DNA of 40,595 bases from an uncultured Caulobacteraceae bacterium (GCA_937967425.1 CALBST010000243.1:1-40595), one strand, 5' to 3'; numbered from the stretch's first letter, positions 7,223-17,244 are shown. Numbers and translations: made by a program. Notes: generated by a model from the letters alone, not told the origin.

Positions 7223-8266
7223 ATGGGCGGGCTTCGCATCTCAACCTTGGCGCCAGTATTGGCGGCGGCCGTTCTCGTCGTCAGTTGCGGGCGCGCGGCT
7301 GAGGAAGCGCCGGCCCAGCCTGCCGCGCCGCCGGCGGGCCTCATCACGGTCGAGCAGCGAACAGCGCCTGACTACAAAACGGTGGCGGCGGTCTTGACCA
7401 ATCGCGACGTCGGCGACGCGCGAGCGCGCATCAGCGGCACGGTTCAGCGGCTTCTCGTGCGGGAAGGCGATTCTGTGCGCCGTGGCCAATTGCTGGCGAT
7501 CGTCGCAGACCAGCGTCTGGCTTTGGAAGCGCAAGCCGGCAACGCCGCGGTGGCGGCGGCGGAAGCAACCGCCGAGCGCGCCCGAGGCGATCTTCAGCGC
7601 GCCCAGTTTTTGTTCGAGCGTGGCGTCTATGCGCAGGCGCGCATGGACGCGGTGCAAGCCGAAGCGCGCGCTGCGGAAGCGCAGTTGCGTGCAGCTCGCG
7701 CGCAAGCCGGCGCTGCTGGCGCGGTTGCAGCGCAGGGACGCGTCTACGCTCCAGCCGACGGGCGTGTAACGCGCTTGCCCATCCCGCAAGGCGCCGTGGT
7801 CATGCCCGGCGATATCGTTGTGGCGATCTCCACCGGTGCGCGCGTGTTGCGTATCGAATTGCCGGAAGGCGAGGCAAGCGCTCTACGCGAAGGGCAAGAT
7901 ATTCGCATCGTCAGCGATGGCGACGCAGAAGTGCGTACCGCACGCGTGCGCCAGGTGTATCCCGCCATCGACAATGGACTCGTCACCGCCGATCTCGACG
8001 CGTCGAGTTTCGAAGGCGAATTCATTGGCGCCCGCGTGCGCGTGCTGGCGCCCGCCGGCGAGCGGCAGGCCTTTGTTATTCCCGCCAACTACATCGTCAC
8101 CCGCTATGGCGTGGATTACGTCCGCTTGTGGCGCAACGGCGCGATCGTCGAGGCGCCCGTGCAGCGCGGCGCGGCGACGCCGATGGAGGGCATGGAGAAC
8201 GGCGTCGAGGTTCTCTCCGGGCTCCGCCAAGGCGATCAGATCGTTCCAGCGGAGACCGGCGCATGA
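7223..8266 (+). CDS. RND efflux periplasmic adaptor, lipoprotein type
   Basis: A 347-residue membrane-fusion protein. The N-terminus has a hydrophobic signal ending in a lipobox-like VVSC, so the mature protein is probably lipid-anchored. Order: lipoyl half (ARISGTVQRLLVREGDSVRRGQLLAIV), alpha-helical hairpin rich in Ala/Glu/Arg (residues ~100-165), second lipoyl half (VYAPADGRVTRLPIPQGAVVMPGD), beta-barrel and membrane-proximal domain (VQRG...ENGVEVLSGLRQGDQIV). The adaptor joins the inner-membrane RND permease to an outer-membrane channel. Its stop overlaps the permease start by four bases (ATGA). No outer-membrane factor gene lies nearby, so a shared TolC-like channel must be used. The substrate is unknown; the location suggests a sulfur species or another compound toxic under sulfide stress. 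Confidence 0.92.
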   Translation: MGGLRISTLAPVLAAAVLVVSCGRAAEEAPAQPAAPPAGLITVEQRTAPDYKTVAAVLTNRDVGDARARISGTVQRLLVREGDSVRRGQLLAIVADQRLALEAQAGNAAVAAAEATAERARGDLQRAQFLFERGVYAQARMDAVQAEARAAEAQLRAARAQAGAAGAVAAQGRVYAPADGRVTRLPIPQGAVVMPGDIVVAISTGARVLRIELPEGEASALREGQDIRIVSDGDAEVRTARVRQVYPAIDNGLVTADLDASSFEGEFIGARVRVLAPAGERQAFVIPANYIVTRYGVDYVRLWRNGAIVEAPVQRGAATPMEGMENGVEVLSGLRQGDQIVPAETGA

Positions 8267-11200
8267 AGCTCGGGCTCTCTGGCGGCATTACTCAGGCGAC
8301 GATCCGCTCGCCGCTGACGCCGCTCTTTCTGATGACGGCAATTGCGCTGGGCTTACTCGCGCTTTTCACCATCCCGCGCGAGGAAGAGCCGCAGATCAGC
8401 GTGCCGCTCGTGGACATTATGGTGCGCGCCGACGGTTTGCGCGCGCCGGATGCGGTCGAGCTCATCACCAAGCCGCTGGAGACGATCGTCAAAGGCATTG
8501 ACGGCGTAGAGCACGTCTACAGTCAGACCCAAGATGATTCCGTTCTGGTGACGGCGCGGTTCGAAGTCGGCACCGATCCCGACGATGCGATCACACGTAT
8601 CCACGAAGAAGTCGCCGCCAACATCAATCGCATTCCAGTCGGCATCCCTGAGCCGCAGATCGTTGCGCGTGGCATTTCTGACGTACCGATCGCGGTCATC
8701 ACGCTTTCGCCGCAAGCAAGTGTCGCCGATCGCTGGACCGATCAGGCTCTCTATCAGATCGCTGACGAGTTGCAGAGCGAGCTGATGAAGGTCGACGATG
8801 TCGGTCTCACCTTCATCGTTGGCGGGCGTCCGCAGGAAATTCGTGTGGCCCCCGATCCGGGCAGGCTCTCGCTTTATGGCGTGCCGCTGAGCTCTGTGAT
8901 CGACGCCGTTCGCAACGCAAATCGTTCATTCCCGGGCGGCGACCTTCGCGGGCGCAGCGATACGAGTTCGGTGGTCATCGGACGAACGCTTGATGAACCC
9001 GCCGACATTGGATTGCTCACGGTCCGCGCTGCTGACGGCCGAAGCGTCTACCTTCGGGACGTCGCTGAAGTCAGCATGGGGCCGCGCGAAGATCAGGCGC
9101 GGGTTTGGCGCTTCACGCGCGAAGACGGCGAGACCTTCATGGCGCCCGCCGTCAGCCTCGCCATCGCCAAGCGGGACGGCGCCAACGCAGTTACTGTGTC
9201 TCAGGCAATTGAACGGCGTCTGCATCAGCTTGAAGGTCGTCTCATCCCTGAAGGCGTGAACGCAGTCCTCACGCGCAACTACGGCGAAACCGCCAACGAG
9301 AAGGCCAATGAACTTCTCTTCCACCTGGCGCTTGCGACGATCTCGATTGTTGTTCTGATCGGTTTCACAATCGGCTGGCGGGAAGCGGCAGTCACGGCGT
9401 TCGTGATCCCGACGACGATCCTTTTGACCCTCTTTGCTTCAAACCTGATGGGCTACACCATCAATCGCGTCAGTCTTTTTGCGCTCATTTTCTCCATCGG
9501 CATCCTCGTTGATGACGCAATCGTGGTTATTGAGAACATCGCCCGCCACTGGGCGATGGGGGACGGACGCTCGCGCTACCAGGGCGCGGTTGAGGCGGTG
9601 GCGGAGGTTGGAAACCCAACGATCATCGCCACGCTGACGGTGGTTGCGGCGCTGCTGCCGATGATGTTCGTCTCGGGGCTGATGGGCCCTTACATGGCGC
9701 CGATCCCGGCGAACGCGTCGGCGGCGATGTTGTTCTCGTTCTTCGTCGCCGTAGTGCTCGCGCCTTGGCTAATGGTGCGATTTGCGCGCAAAGCATTGAG
9801 TGGCGGTCATGCGGCGCACGCACATGGAGGCGAGGGCGTTCTTGGCAAGCTCTATCGCCGTGTGGCGACGCCAATCATTCGCTCACGCAAGACCGCGCGC
9901 ACGTTCCTGATCGGCGTCGGCGTTGCGACAATTGTGGCGTGCTCACTCTTCGGTTTCGGCATCGTCCGCGTCAAACTGCTGCCGTTCGACAATAAGTCGG
10001 AAGTGCAGGTTGTCGTCGATCTGCCTGAAGGTGCTTCGCTTGAGGCGACCGAGCGCGTTCTGATCGAAGCGTCGCGCATCGTCGAGCAAATCCCAGAGGT
10101 GGTGTCTGTCGACGCTTATGCAGGAACCGCCGCACCCTTCAACTTCAATGGCCTCGTCCGCCATTATTACCTCCGCAACCGGCCCGAACTTGGCGATCTG
10201 CAAGTAACGCTTGCGCCGCGTCACGATCGCGATCGCGCGAGTCACGCCATCGCATTGGATATGCGCGAGCGCCTACGTGCGCTTTCAGTACCTGAAGGCA
10301 CTGCGGTGCGCGTGGTTGAGGTGCCGCCGGGGCCGCCAGTGATCTCGACATTGCTTGCCGAAATCTATGGTCCCGATGCTGAGACACGTCGCGCCGTCGC
10401 CGGCGAGGTGCGTCAGATCTTCGAGAGTGTGCCCTTTATCGTCGATATCGACGATAGCTACGGCCAGCAGCGTCCGCGCTTGCGCCTAACCCCAGATCGC
10501 GCGCAGCTCGAATACTTTGGCGTGTCCGAGCAGAATGTCCTCGACTCTGTTGCCGCGACGCTGGGCGGCCAGGTCGTTGGCTATTCGCATCGTGGCGAGG
10601 GACGAAATCCGATCGAGATCGCGGTGCGCTTGCCCCAATCGTCACGGACCTGGTCGGAAAATCTCGCGGCGATGCCTGTGGCGATGGCGGCGAACGGCTC
10701 AAGGCTGGTGCAGCTCGGCGAGGTCGTCTCCGCACAGGCCGAGCTGGGCTCTTATCCGGTGTTTCGCCGCGACGGCCGCTATGCCGAGATGGTCATGGCG
10801 GAACTGGCCGGCGCCTATGAAGCGCCAATCTACGGCATGCTCGCGGTCGATAGCGCGATTCAGAACCATGATTGGGGAAATCTGCCGCGTCCCGCCGTCA
10901 GTCTCTACGGCCAACCGGAAGATGAATCGACGCCGACGTTGCTCTGGGATGGCGAGTGGGAAATCACCTACGTGACGTTCCGCGACATGGGCGCGGCCTT
11001 CATGGTGGCGCTGCTGGGCATCTACATTCTCGTGGTTGCGCAATTCAAAAGCTTCAAGCTGCCACTGGTCATTCTGACGCCGATCCCTCTCACTCTGATC
11101 GGCATCGTCATCGGCCACATTCTCTTCAACGCCCCCTTCACGGCGACATCGATGATCGGTTTCATCGCCTTGGCTGGCATCATCGTGCGCAATTCCATCC

Positions 11201-11517
11201 TGCTCGTGGATTTCGTGCGGCATGCGCACGCCGACGATAAATCCTTGCGCGACGTTTTGCTGGAGGCTGGCGCCATCCGCTTCAAGCCAATTCTGCTGAC
11301 CGCCGTCGCGGCCATGATTGGCGCAGCGGTGATCCTGTTCGACCCAATCTTTCAGGGCTTGGCGATCTCACTGCTCTTTGGTCTCGCATCATCGACGTTG
11401 CTGACCGTTCTCGTCATCCCGGCCATTTACATCGTCATGCGCGATGATGGGCGACCGATCGATGAAACGCCGGGCGCCATCACACAACAAGCGCCGCGAC
11501 CGCAAGCGGCGGAATAG
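8263..11517 (+). CDS. RND-family efflux permease
   Basis: A 1,084-residue inner-membrane pump, full length for the family. The ATG at 8263 overlaps the adaptor stop; upstream in-frame codons belong to the adaptor region. The first transmembrane helix (PLFLMTAIALGLLALFTIP) is followed by the periplasmic porter domain. The proton relay has the double Asp in helix 4 (GILVDDAIVVIEN, Asp417-Asp418). In helix 10 the relay Lys of AcrB (position 940) is Arg976 (GIIVRNSILLVDF), a variant seen in other RND branches. The porter and docking domains have the normal layout, with two halves of about 500 residues. It belongs to the persulfide-regulated operon. The substrate cannot be read from the sequence; HAE1-like is the closest general label. 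Confidence 0.95.
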   Translation: MKLGLSGGITQATIRSPLTPLFLMTAIALGLLALFTIPREEEPQISVPLVDIMVRADGLRAPDAVELITKPLETIVKGIDGVEHVYSQTQDDSVLVTARFEVGTDPDDAITRIHEEVAANINRIPVGIPEPQIVARGISDVPIAVITLSPQASVADRWTDQALYQIADELQSELMKVDDVGLTFIVGGRPQEIRVAPDPGRLSLYGVPLSSVIDAVRNANRSFPGGDLRGRSDTSSVVIGRTLDEPADIGLLTVRAADGRSVYLRDVAEVSMGPREDQARVWRFTREDGETFMAPAVSLAIAKRDGANAVTVSQAIERRLHQLEGRLIPEGVNAVLTRNYGETANEKANELLFHLALATISIVVLIGFTIGWREAAVTAFVIPTTILLTLFASNLMGYTINRVSLFALIFSIGILVDDAIVVIENIARHWAMGDGRSRYQGAVEAVAEVGNPTIIATLTVVAALLPMMFVSGLMGPYMAPIPANASAAMLFSFFVAVVLAPWLMVRFARKALSGGHAAHAHGGEGVLGKLYRRVATPIIRSRKTARTFLIGVGVATIVACSLFGFGIVRVKLLPFDNKSEVQVVVDLPEGASLEATERVLIEASRIVEQIPEVVSVDAYAGTAAPFNFNGLVRHYYLRNRPELGDLQVTLAPRHDRDRASHAIALDMRERLRALSVPEGTAVRVVEVPPGPPVISTLLAEIYGPDAETRRAVAGEVRQIFESVPFIVDIDDSYGQQRPRLRLTPDRAQLEYFGVSEQNVLDSVAATLGGQVVGYSHRGEGRNPIEIAVRLPQSSRTWSENLAAMPVAMAANGSRLVQLGEVVSAQAELGSYPVFRRDGRYAEMVMAELAGAYEAPIYGMLAVDSAIQNHDWGNLPRPAVSLYGQPEDESTPTLLWDGEWEITYVTFRDMGAAFMVALLGIYILVVAQFKSFKLPLVILTPIPLTLIGIVIGHILFNAPFTATSMIGFIALAGIIVRNSILLVDFVRHAHADDKSLRDVLLEAGAIRFKPILLTAVAAMIGAAVILFDPIFQGLAISLLFGLASSTLLTVLVIPAIYIVMRDDGRPIDETPGAITQQAPRPQAAE

Positions 11518-11529
11518 GAGGAGGTAGTC

Positions 11530-11721
11530 ATGACAATCAATGAAGGCACGCTCGATCGCATCATTCGTGTCATCGTCGGGTTGGCGATCATCTCACTTGT
11601 GTTCATCGGCCCGAAAACGCCGTGGGCGTGGTTTGGCCTCGTGCCGCTGCTCACAGGTCTTATCGGCTTTTGCCCGGCCTATGCGTTGTTCGGCATCCGC
11701 ACGTGTCCGGCGCGCAAATAA
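11530..11721 (+). CDS. DUF2892 (YgaP-like) membrane protein, second copy
   Basis: 63 residues: a short N-terminal NEGTLDRIIRV segment typical of the family, then IVGLAIISLVFIGP and a second hydrophobic segment WFGLVPLLTGLIGFCPAYAL, ending GIRTCPARK. The GFCPAYALFGIRTC pattern is the DUF2892 signature and gives a cysteine pair ten residues apart. An AGGAGG ribosome site lies 12 bases after the RND permease stop. It is only distantly similar to the copy at 4521-4724, which is shorter between its cysteine and proline motif and has a longer first segment. Each arm of the sulfide cluster therefore ends in, or near, one DUF2892 protein. Confidence 0.9.
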   Translation: MTINEGTLDRIIRVIVGLAIISLVFIGPKTPWAWFGLVPLLTGLIGFCPAYALFGIRTCPARK

Positions 11722-11745
11722 AAGCTAGAACTGGGGAGGGATGAC

Positions 11746-12825
11746 ATGGGGCGCTCTGCGCTAAGCCGACGCGCATTTGCGGGCGGCGTTGCCTTGATCG
11801 GGGCGGCCGCGTGTGCGCGTGCGCTGCCGGCAGGCGCGAGGCCAACCGACTCGGTTGTGCTGGTGTCGCCGCCAAATCCGCACGTGTTTCCATTGTTGCT
11901 TGCGATGGCGCGCAATCCAGATTTGGCGGTGCGCCTGGCGCCCGTGGCGGAGTCGCGTGAAGCAGATGCTCTGCTTCAGTCGGGTGGGGCGGCCGGTATG
12001 CTGGCGATGAGCTATATCGCGGCAAAGAAGCGCGTAACCCGCGCCGTTCCGGATCTGATGCTTTACAGTCTCAACTTCTGGCGCGGCTTCTATCAGGTCG
12101 CCGGCGAAGACGTGCGTAGCTTCGCGGATCTGCGCGGCAAGCGCGTCGTCGTTAGCGGACCCGTCGGCAATGGCCAAGGCGGTGGCGGCGACATCATTTT
12201 CCAGGCTGCTGCGCGACGCGTCGGCCTAGATCCTGCTTCTGATCTCGATGTCGCTTACATGCCGCTTGCCGCGGGTAGCGCCGCGGTCGCGTCAGGGGAA
12301 GCTGCAGCGATCACGATTCCGAGCCCGGGCAGCACCGGCTTGGTTACGCGCTCGTTGCTCGCGCGGCGCCCGGCAATGGCCGCCATGGCGCGTTTGCGTG
12401 GGGTGGACGTCGGCGCCTCAGTTCCGCTCGCTGCGCATATCGACATGCAGCGCATCTTTTCGGGCTTTGCCAGTTTCCCCGACGGACAATTGCCGCTCGG
12501 AGGCATGGCCGTCACCGAGCGCGCTTTTGCGGATTCCGATACGCGCCAGAAGCTAGAAGCAATCAAGCGCGCATATGATGAAGCATCGGCGTTGCTTTCG
12601 CAGAATCCCGGCGCGCACGCGCAGACCGTCTCATCTTTGTTCCAGCATCATTATGCTTCGCTGGGCGCCGGGGGGCCGCCGGCAATGTTGTTTGAGCGCG
12701 CCATCACGCAGGGTGATCTTGTCTATCGCGCTGATGTGCAAATCGCACAGGTGCGCGCCGATCTCGGCGCCTGGATCACTGAGTTGATAAGCGAGACGCC
12801 GGAAGCGAGCTTCTTCGGCGTATAA
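11746..12825 (+). CDS. Periplasmic substrate-binding protein, NMT1/THI5-like ABC type
   Basis: 359 residues with an N-terminal SRRAFAGGVALIGAAACA segment. This combines a twin-arginine signal (SRRAF) with a lipobox-like AAAC, suggesting Tat export and possible lipid anchoring. The rest resembles NMT1/SsuA-type binding proteins: VVLVSPPNPHVFPLLLAMA, then ADLRGKRVVVSGPVGNGQGG and a VASGEAAAITIPSPGSTGLV region. Proteins of this class bind sulfonates, nitrate or pyrimidine precursors. No ABC permease or ATPase is adjacent, so it is an orphan receptor. It follows the DUF2892 gene by 24 bases with a GGGAGGG site, and is probably the last gene of the sulfide-regulated operon. Its ligand might be a sulfur compound; that is inference from location. 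Confidence 0.8.
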   Translation: MGRSALSRRAFAGGVALIGAAACARALPAGARPTDSVVLVSPPNPHVFPLLLAMARNPDLAVRLAPVAESREADALLQSGGAAGMLAMSYIAAKKRVTRAVPDLMLYSLNFWRGFYQVAGEDVRSFADLRGKRVVVSGPVGNGQGGGGDIIFQAAARRVGLDPASDLDVAYMPLAAGSAAVASGEAAAITIPSPGSTGLVTRSLLARRPAMAAMARLRGVDVGASVPLAAHIDMQRIFSGFASFPDGQLPLGGMAVTERAFADSDTRQKLEAIKRAYDEASALLSQNPGAHAQTVSSLFQHHYASLGAGGPPAMLFERAITQGDLVYRADVQIAQVRADLGAWITELISETPEASFFGV

Positions 12826-12885
12826 TCTCAGCTCCGCATTTGTGATCGGGATGCGAAAGGCATGCGTGCGCGCCGCGCTGTGTGG

Positions 12886-14454
12886 TCAAGCCTCGCCGCG
12901 CGCGTAGCCGACAATGGCGGCGCGCACGAAGTCATCGAAATTGATGCTGTCCAGGCTCTCCGGGTGCTTGGCCCAGGGCGGGCCGTCGAGCATTTGCACC
13001 GTGATCTCAGGCTTTTTGCCGTTGGAGCGGCGCCGGCGCGTGAGCGCGTGCTCGGCTTCCTTCTCGACCCATTCTGACTCCGCCGCTGATTTTGACCAGC
13101 ACAGATGGAAAAGATCGGCGCGATCGATCTCTTGGCGCAAGCGCGGGCTCCATTCTTCGCCGGACTTGAGCGAGGTGCGGTCGAAGAAGTGCTGCACGCC
13201 GGCGGCTTCATAGGCGGTGGCGATGGCGGAGACGGTTTCGCGGTCTTTGCTCGAATACGAGAGGAAGACGCGCTTGTGGCGCTTCAAGCGCACCTTGTCG
13301 TTCGAGGCCGCGCTCTTCTTAGGCCCGCCGATGGGACGGGTGAAGGCGAGCACGCCGATCTGGGCGTCATCGACGAAAACGCGCGCCAGGAAGACGGCTT
13401 GCTTCACGTCAGCGTCGGCTTCGGCGGAGAAGTTGAAATCGAGCGGCTCGCCTTGCCAGGCGCGGCGCTGGATCGCGCCGTCGCAGACGGCGCCGCGCAC
13501 TTCGAGTGAGACGCCCACGCTCGCGCCGAGCGGCACATTGCCGACCTTCATGCCGCTGGGCGCTGCATCCGTGCGCGGATCGATCTTGCGCGCGGCTTTG
13601 ATGACCGTCTGCAAATCCTTGGGCTGGTGGATGACGATGCGCACCAGTTCCGGCGAACCACGGCGCAGTTTCTTCGGCGCAAACGCAGTTGCATCTGCGG
13701 GCGCTGAGTCAATGGGCGCGTCGCGCTTGCGAGAAGGTTGGCGCGGCGGCTCGGCTGATTGCGGGGCAGGCGCGATCGTCGCGGGCGGCGCGGCGGCTTC
13801 CGGGCCGGGAGCGGGCGGCGTTTCTTCAGCGGCTGAGCTTTGTTCGTCTTCTCCACCGTCAGCGCCGAACGAGTCCGGCAGTTCGGCATCGTCCGGCGCC
13901 GCCTCGGCCGGTTTGTCGTCGTCTGGAGCGCCGCCGCGCATGCCGTCGTTGCCGGGCGCAGCCGGCTCAGGTTCGGACGCCTCCGCTGGCGGCGGCCCCG
14001 GCTCAATGGTGATTGCGCGTTCGTGTTCAGGCGGTGCAGGCGTCTCTTCTTCGGCGGGCGGCAGCGGGTGCGCGCGCGGCGGTTCGGCGCCGGTTTCCGC
14101 CTCTTGCCGCCGGCGCAGCAGATCGGCCGCACGTGCGCGCGCGTCGGCCAGCGCCATCGAAGGCCAGGCATCAGGAAGAAAAGCGAACGCCTCGCGCGCG
14201 CCGGGCTCAGCCAGGATCAGCTGCGCCGAGCGCAATGCGTTGGCGAGAACGTGCAGCAGCGCCACGAAGGCCGCGTCGCGCGTCGAGGCGTCGCTCAGCA
14301 CGATGCCGACATTGGCCGCGCCTTGCATGGCTGCGGCCGTGGCTTGGTGCGGGCCGAGCGTATGGGCGCCGACCGCCTCAAGCCCGAAGCCGCTGGCGAT
14401 ATCGCCCAGACCCGGCAGGTCTGTGTCCGCAGCCAACAAGTATCCGTTCGACAT
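12886..14454 (-). CDS. TIR-domain protein with disordered linker and beta-rich middle domain
   Basis: 522 residues. Residues 1-110 form a small alpha/beta domain (GYLLAADTDLP...ANVGIVLSDAS...SAQLILAEPG) that itself looks like a degenerate TIR or flavodoxin-type fold. Residues ~110-265 are a low-complexity Pro/Ala/Glu linker. Residues ~270-385 look beta-rich (VRIVIHQPKDLQTVIKAA...VGVSLEVRGAV...ARVFVDDAQIGVLAF). Residues 394-522 are a TIR_2-type domain: KRVFLSYSSKDRE, the FFDRTSLKSGEEW loop, and SEWVEKEAEHAL, where Glu466 fits the catalytic Glu of TIR NADases. Bacterial TIR domains often cleave NAD+ in antiphage defence. No partner gene is adjacent, so it would act alone or have another role. 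The ATG at 14454 has a GGGGAG site. Confidence 0.85.
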   Translation of the reverse strand: MSNGYLLAADTDLPGLGDIASGFGLEAVGAHTLGPHQATAAAMQGAANVGIVLSDASTRDAAFVALLHVLANALRSAQLILAEPGAREAFAFLPDAWPSMALADARARAADLLRRRQEAETGAEPPRAHPLPPAEEETPAPPEHERAITIEPGPPPAEASEPEPAAPGNDGMRGGAPDDDKPAEAAPDDAELPDSFGADGGEDEQSSAAEETPPAPGPEAAAPPATIAPAPQSAEPPRQPSRKRDAPIDSAPADATAFAPKKLRRGSPELVRIVIHQPKDLQTVIKAARKIDPRTDAAPSGMKVGNVPLGASVGVSLEVRGAVCDGAIQRRAWQGEPLDFNFSAEADADVKQAVFLARVFVDDAQIGVLAFTRPIGGPKKSAASNDKVRLKRHKRVFLSYSSKDRETVSAIATAYEAAGVQHFFDRTSLKSGEEWSPRLRQEIDRADLFHLCWSKSAAESEWVEKEAEHALTRRRRSNGKKPEITVQMLDGPPWAKHPESLDSINFDDFVRAAIVGYARGEA

Positions 14455-14574
14455 TGCGTCTCCCCAGGGACGCTTTATGGGGCGCCGTGAGCACGCCCGG
14501 CAAGCAAAGGCCGACGGAGTGTTTCTCAGCGAGACGAAAGGACGCTAGAACAAGCGCAGATGGAGAATCCTCAG

Positions 14575-14889
14575 ATGCGCGTAGCCGGTCTTTTTGCCCT
14601 GTGTCTTGTCGCCGCCTGCCAGACGCCATGCCCGGCGCCGGACACCGGCCCGGTCAACACATCGTTTCGCTGTGAGGATGGCTCGCTCTTGAACGTGACG
14701 TTCACGCGAAATCCCGACTCCGCGCGCATCGCGCAGGAAGGCTACGTTGTTGTCGATCTTCCCGCCCGGGTGACGGGCTCGGGCTATCGCTACAACAACA
14801 ATGGCGCCGAATTCCGCGGGCGCGCCAACGAAGCACGCTGGACGCGGCCGGGCGCGGCGGAAACCGTTTGCCGCGAAGTGCAGGAATAA
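14575..14889 (+). CDS. MliC/PliC-family lysozyme-inhibitor lipoprotein
   Basis: 104 residues from the ATG at 14575, which has GGAGAA 7 bases upstream; an ATG at 14560 would spoil the signal peptide. The signal MRVAGLFALCLVAACQT ends in a LVAAC lipobox. The mature part has the family pattern: VNTSFRCEDGSLLNVTFTRNPDSARI, then YVVVDLPARVTGSGYRYNNNGAEFRGRANEARW, and a terminal ETVCREVQE. The two cysteines would form the family disulfide. Known members sit in the outer membrane or periplasm and block c-type lysozyme through a Ser/Lys loop. The match is by pattern only. It diverges from the TIR gene and is separated by a hairpin from the convergent repeat-protein gene. Confidence 0.8.
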   Translation: MRVAGLFALCLVAACQTPCPAPDTGPVNTSFRCEDGSLLNVTFTRNPDSARIAQEGYVVVDLPARVTGSGYRYNNNGAEFRGRANEARWTRPGAAETVCREVQE

Positions 14890-14951
14890 AGCCCGCGGCT
14901 ATTGGCGGCGCTTCGTCTTTCTTCGATCGGGTGTGGACGCGTAGCGCCATG

Positions 14952-14987
14952 GCGTTGTTCTTCCGGGGGTTGCCCGAAGAACAACGC
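14952..14987. terminator. Strong stem-loop between convergent genes
   Basis: GCGTTGTTCTTC at 14952-14963 pairs perfectly with GAAGAACAACGC at 14976-14987. The stem continues as GGG/CCC after one bulged C, around a GGTTG loop. No T run follows on either strand, so it is not a classical intrinsic terminator. Its position between two converging genes fits a bidirectional transcript end or 3'-end stabiliser. Confidence 0.6.
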
Positions 14988-15023
14988 TGAAGGCGGGTAG
15001 GTGCTATTGCGGGCGGGGCGCAC

Positions 15024-15353
15024 TCAGTGGCGGCGGTCCCAGCGGTTCTCGCGCCGGTCCCAGCGATTTTCGAGGCGATCGCGTACGTCCTCGCGCGCGT
15101 CACGCACATCTTCGCGGGCGTCGAACACGTCTTCGCGCTGATCGCGCCAGCCGCCCTGATGCGCGGCGTCACGGACGTCCTCGCGGGTGTCGCGTACATC
15201 CTCGCGGCGGTCGAACCGGTTTTCGCGGCGGTCCCAACGATTCTCGGCCCGGTCGAAGCGATTTTCGACACGGTCCCAGTTGCGGGCGTCGGCGGCGGGG
15301 GCGGCGATCGCGGTAAACGCGGCCACGGCGGCGAGCGCTATCAATTGCTTCAT
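15024..15353 (-). CDS. Exported heptad-repeat protein rich in Asp/Arg/Glu
   Basis: 109 residues with a clean signal peptide (MKQLIALAAVAAFTAIAAPA-ADA). The whole mature chain is built from seven-residue units of two types: xDRxENR with Trp or Phe first, and REDVRDx. The order is about four ENR units, two or three REDV units, a break (AAHQGGWRDQ), three REDV units, then ENR units again. The repeat is therefore roughly mirror-symmetric about the break. A period of seven with alternating opposite charges predicts a long salt-bridged helix, possibly a helical hairpin. Similar low-complexity exported proteins are common and uncharacterised in Caulobacterales. No function can be assigned. The gene converges on the MliC-like gene. 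Confidence 0.8.
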   Translation of the reverse strand: MKQLIALAAVAAFTAIAAPAADARNWDRVENRFDRAENRWDRRENRFDRREDVRDTREDVRDAAHQGGWRDQREDVFDAREDVRDAREDVRDRLENRWDRRENRWDRRH

Positions 15354-15492
15354 GGGTGGTGCTCCTCAGCTTGTCCCTCGGAGCTTCAAACGCAGCTAAA
15401 CGGGCTTTCCGTCGCGCTTGCGGGCATGGACGCTGGTTAACCGCGTCGCTATATCCGCGCTTCGATTTCCCGACAGACACGGATCACGACCC

Positions 15493-17163
<1,671 letters not shown>

Positions 17164-17244
17164 CGTCGGCTTGATGCCGTCGCGAGGCGTCGCCGGTGGA
17201 GTACCGCGCCGCTTATTAGACCCAGAAGACGCACCAGGCAGGCA

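Noticed and set aside
13217..14548. A 443-codon open frame on the plus strand opposite the TIR gene
   Set aside because: It mirrors the low-complexity GC-rich linker of the TIR gene, is Ser/Ala/Gly/Arg-biased and has no family match. Codon phase and homology support the minus strand.
15024..15353. Possible CRISPR-like or tandem repeat array
   Set aside because: The 21-base repeats are coding heptads in an intact frame with a signal peptide, not spacer-separated repeats.
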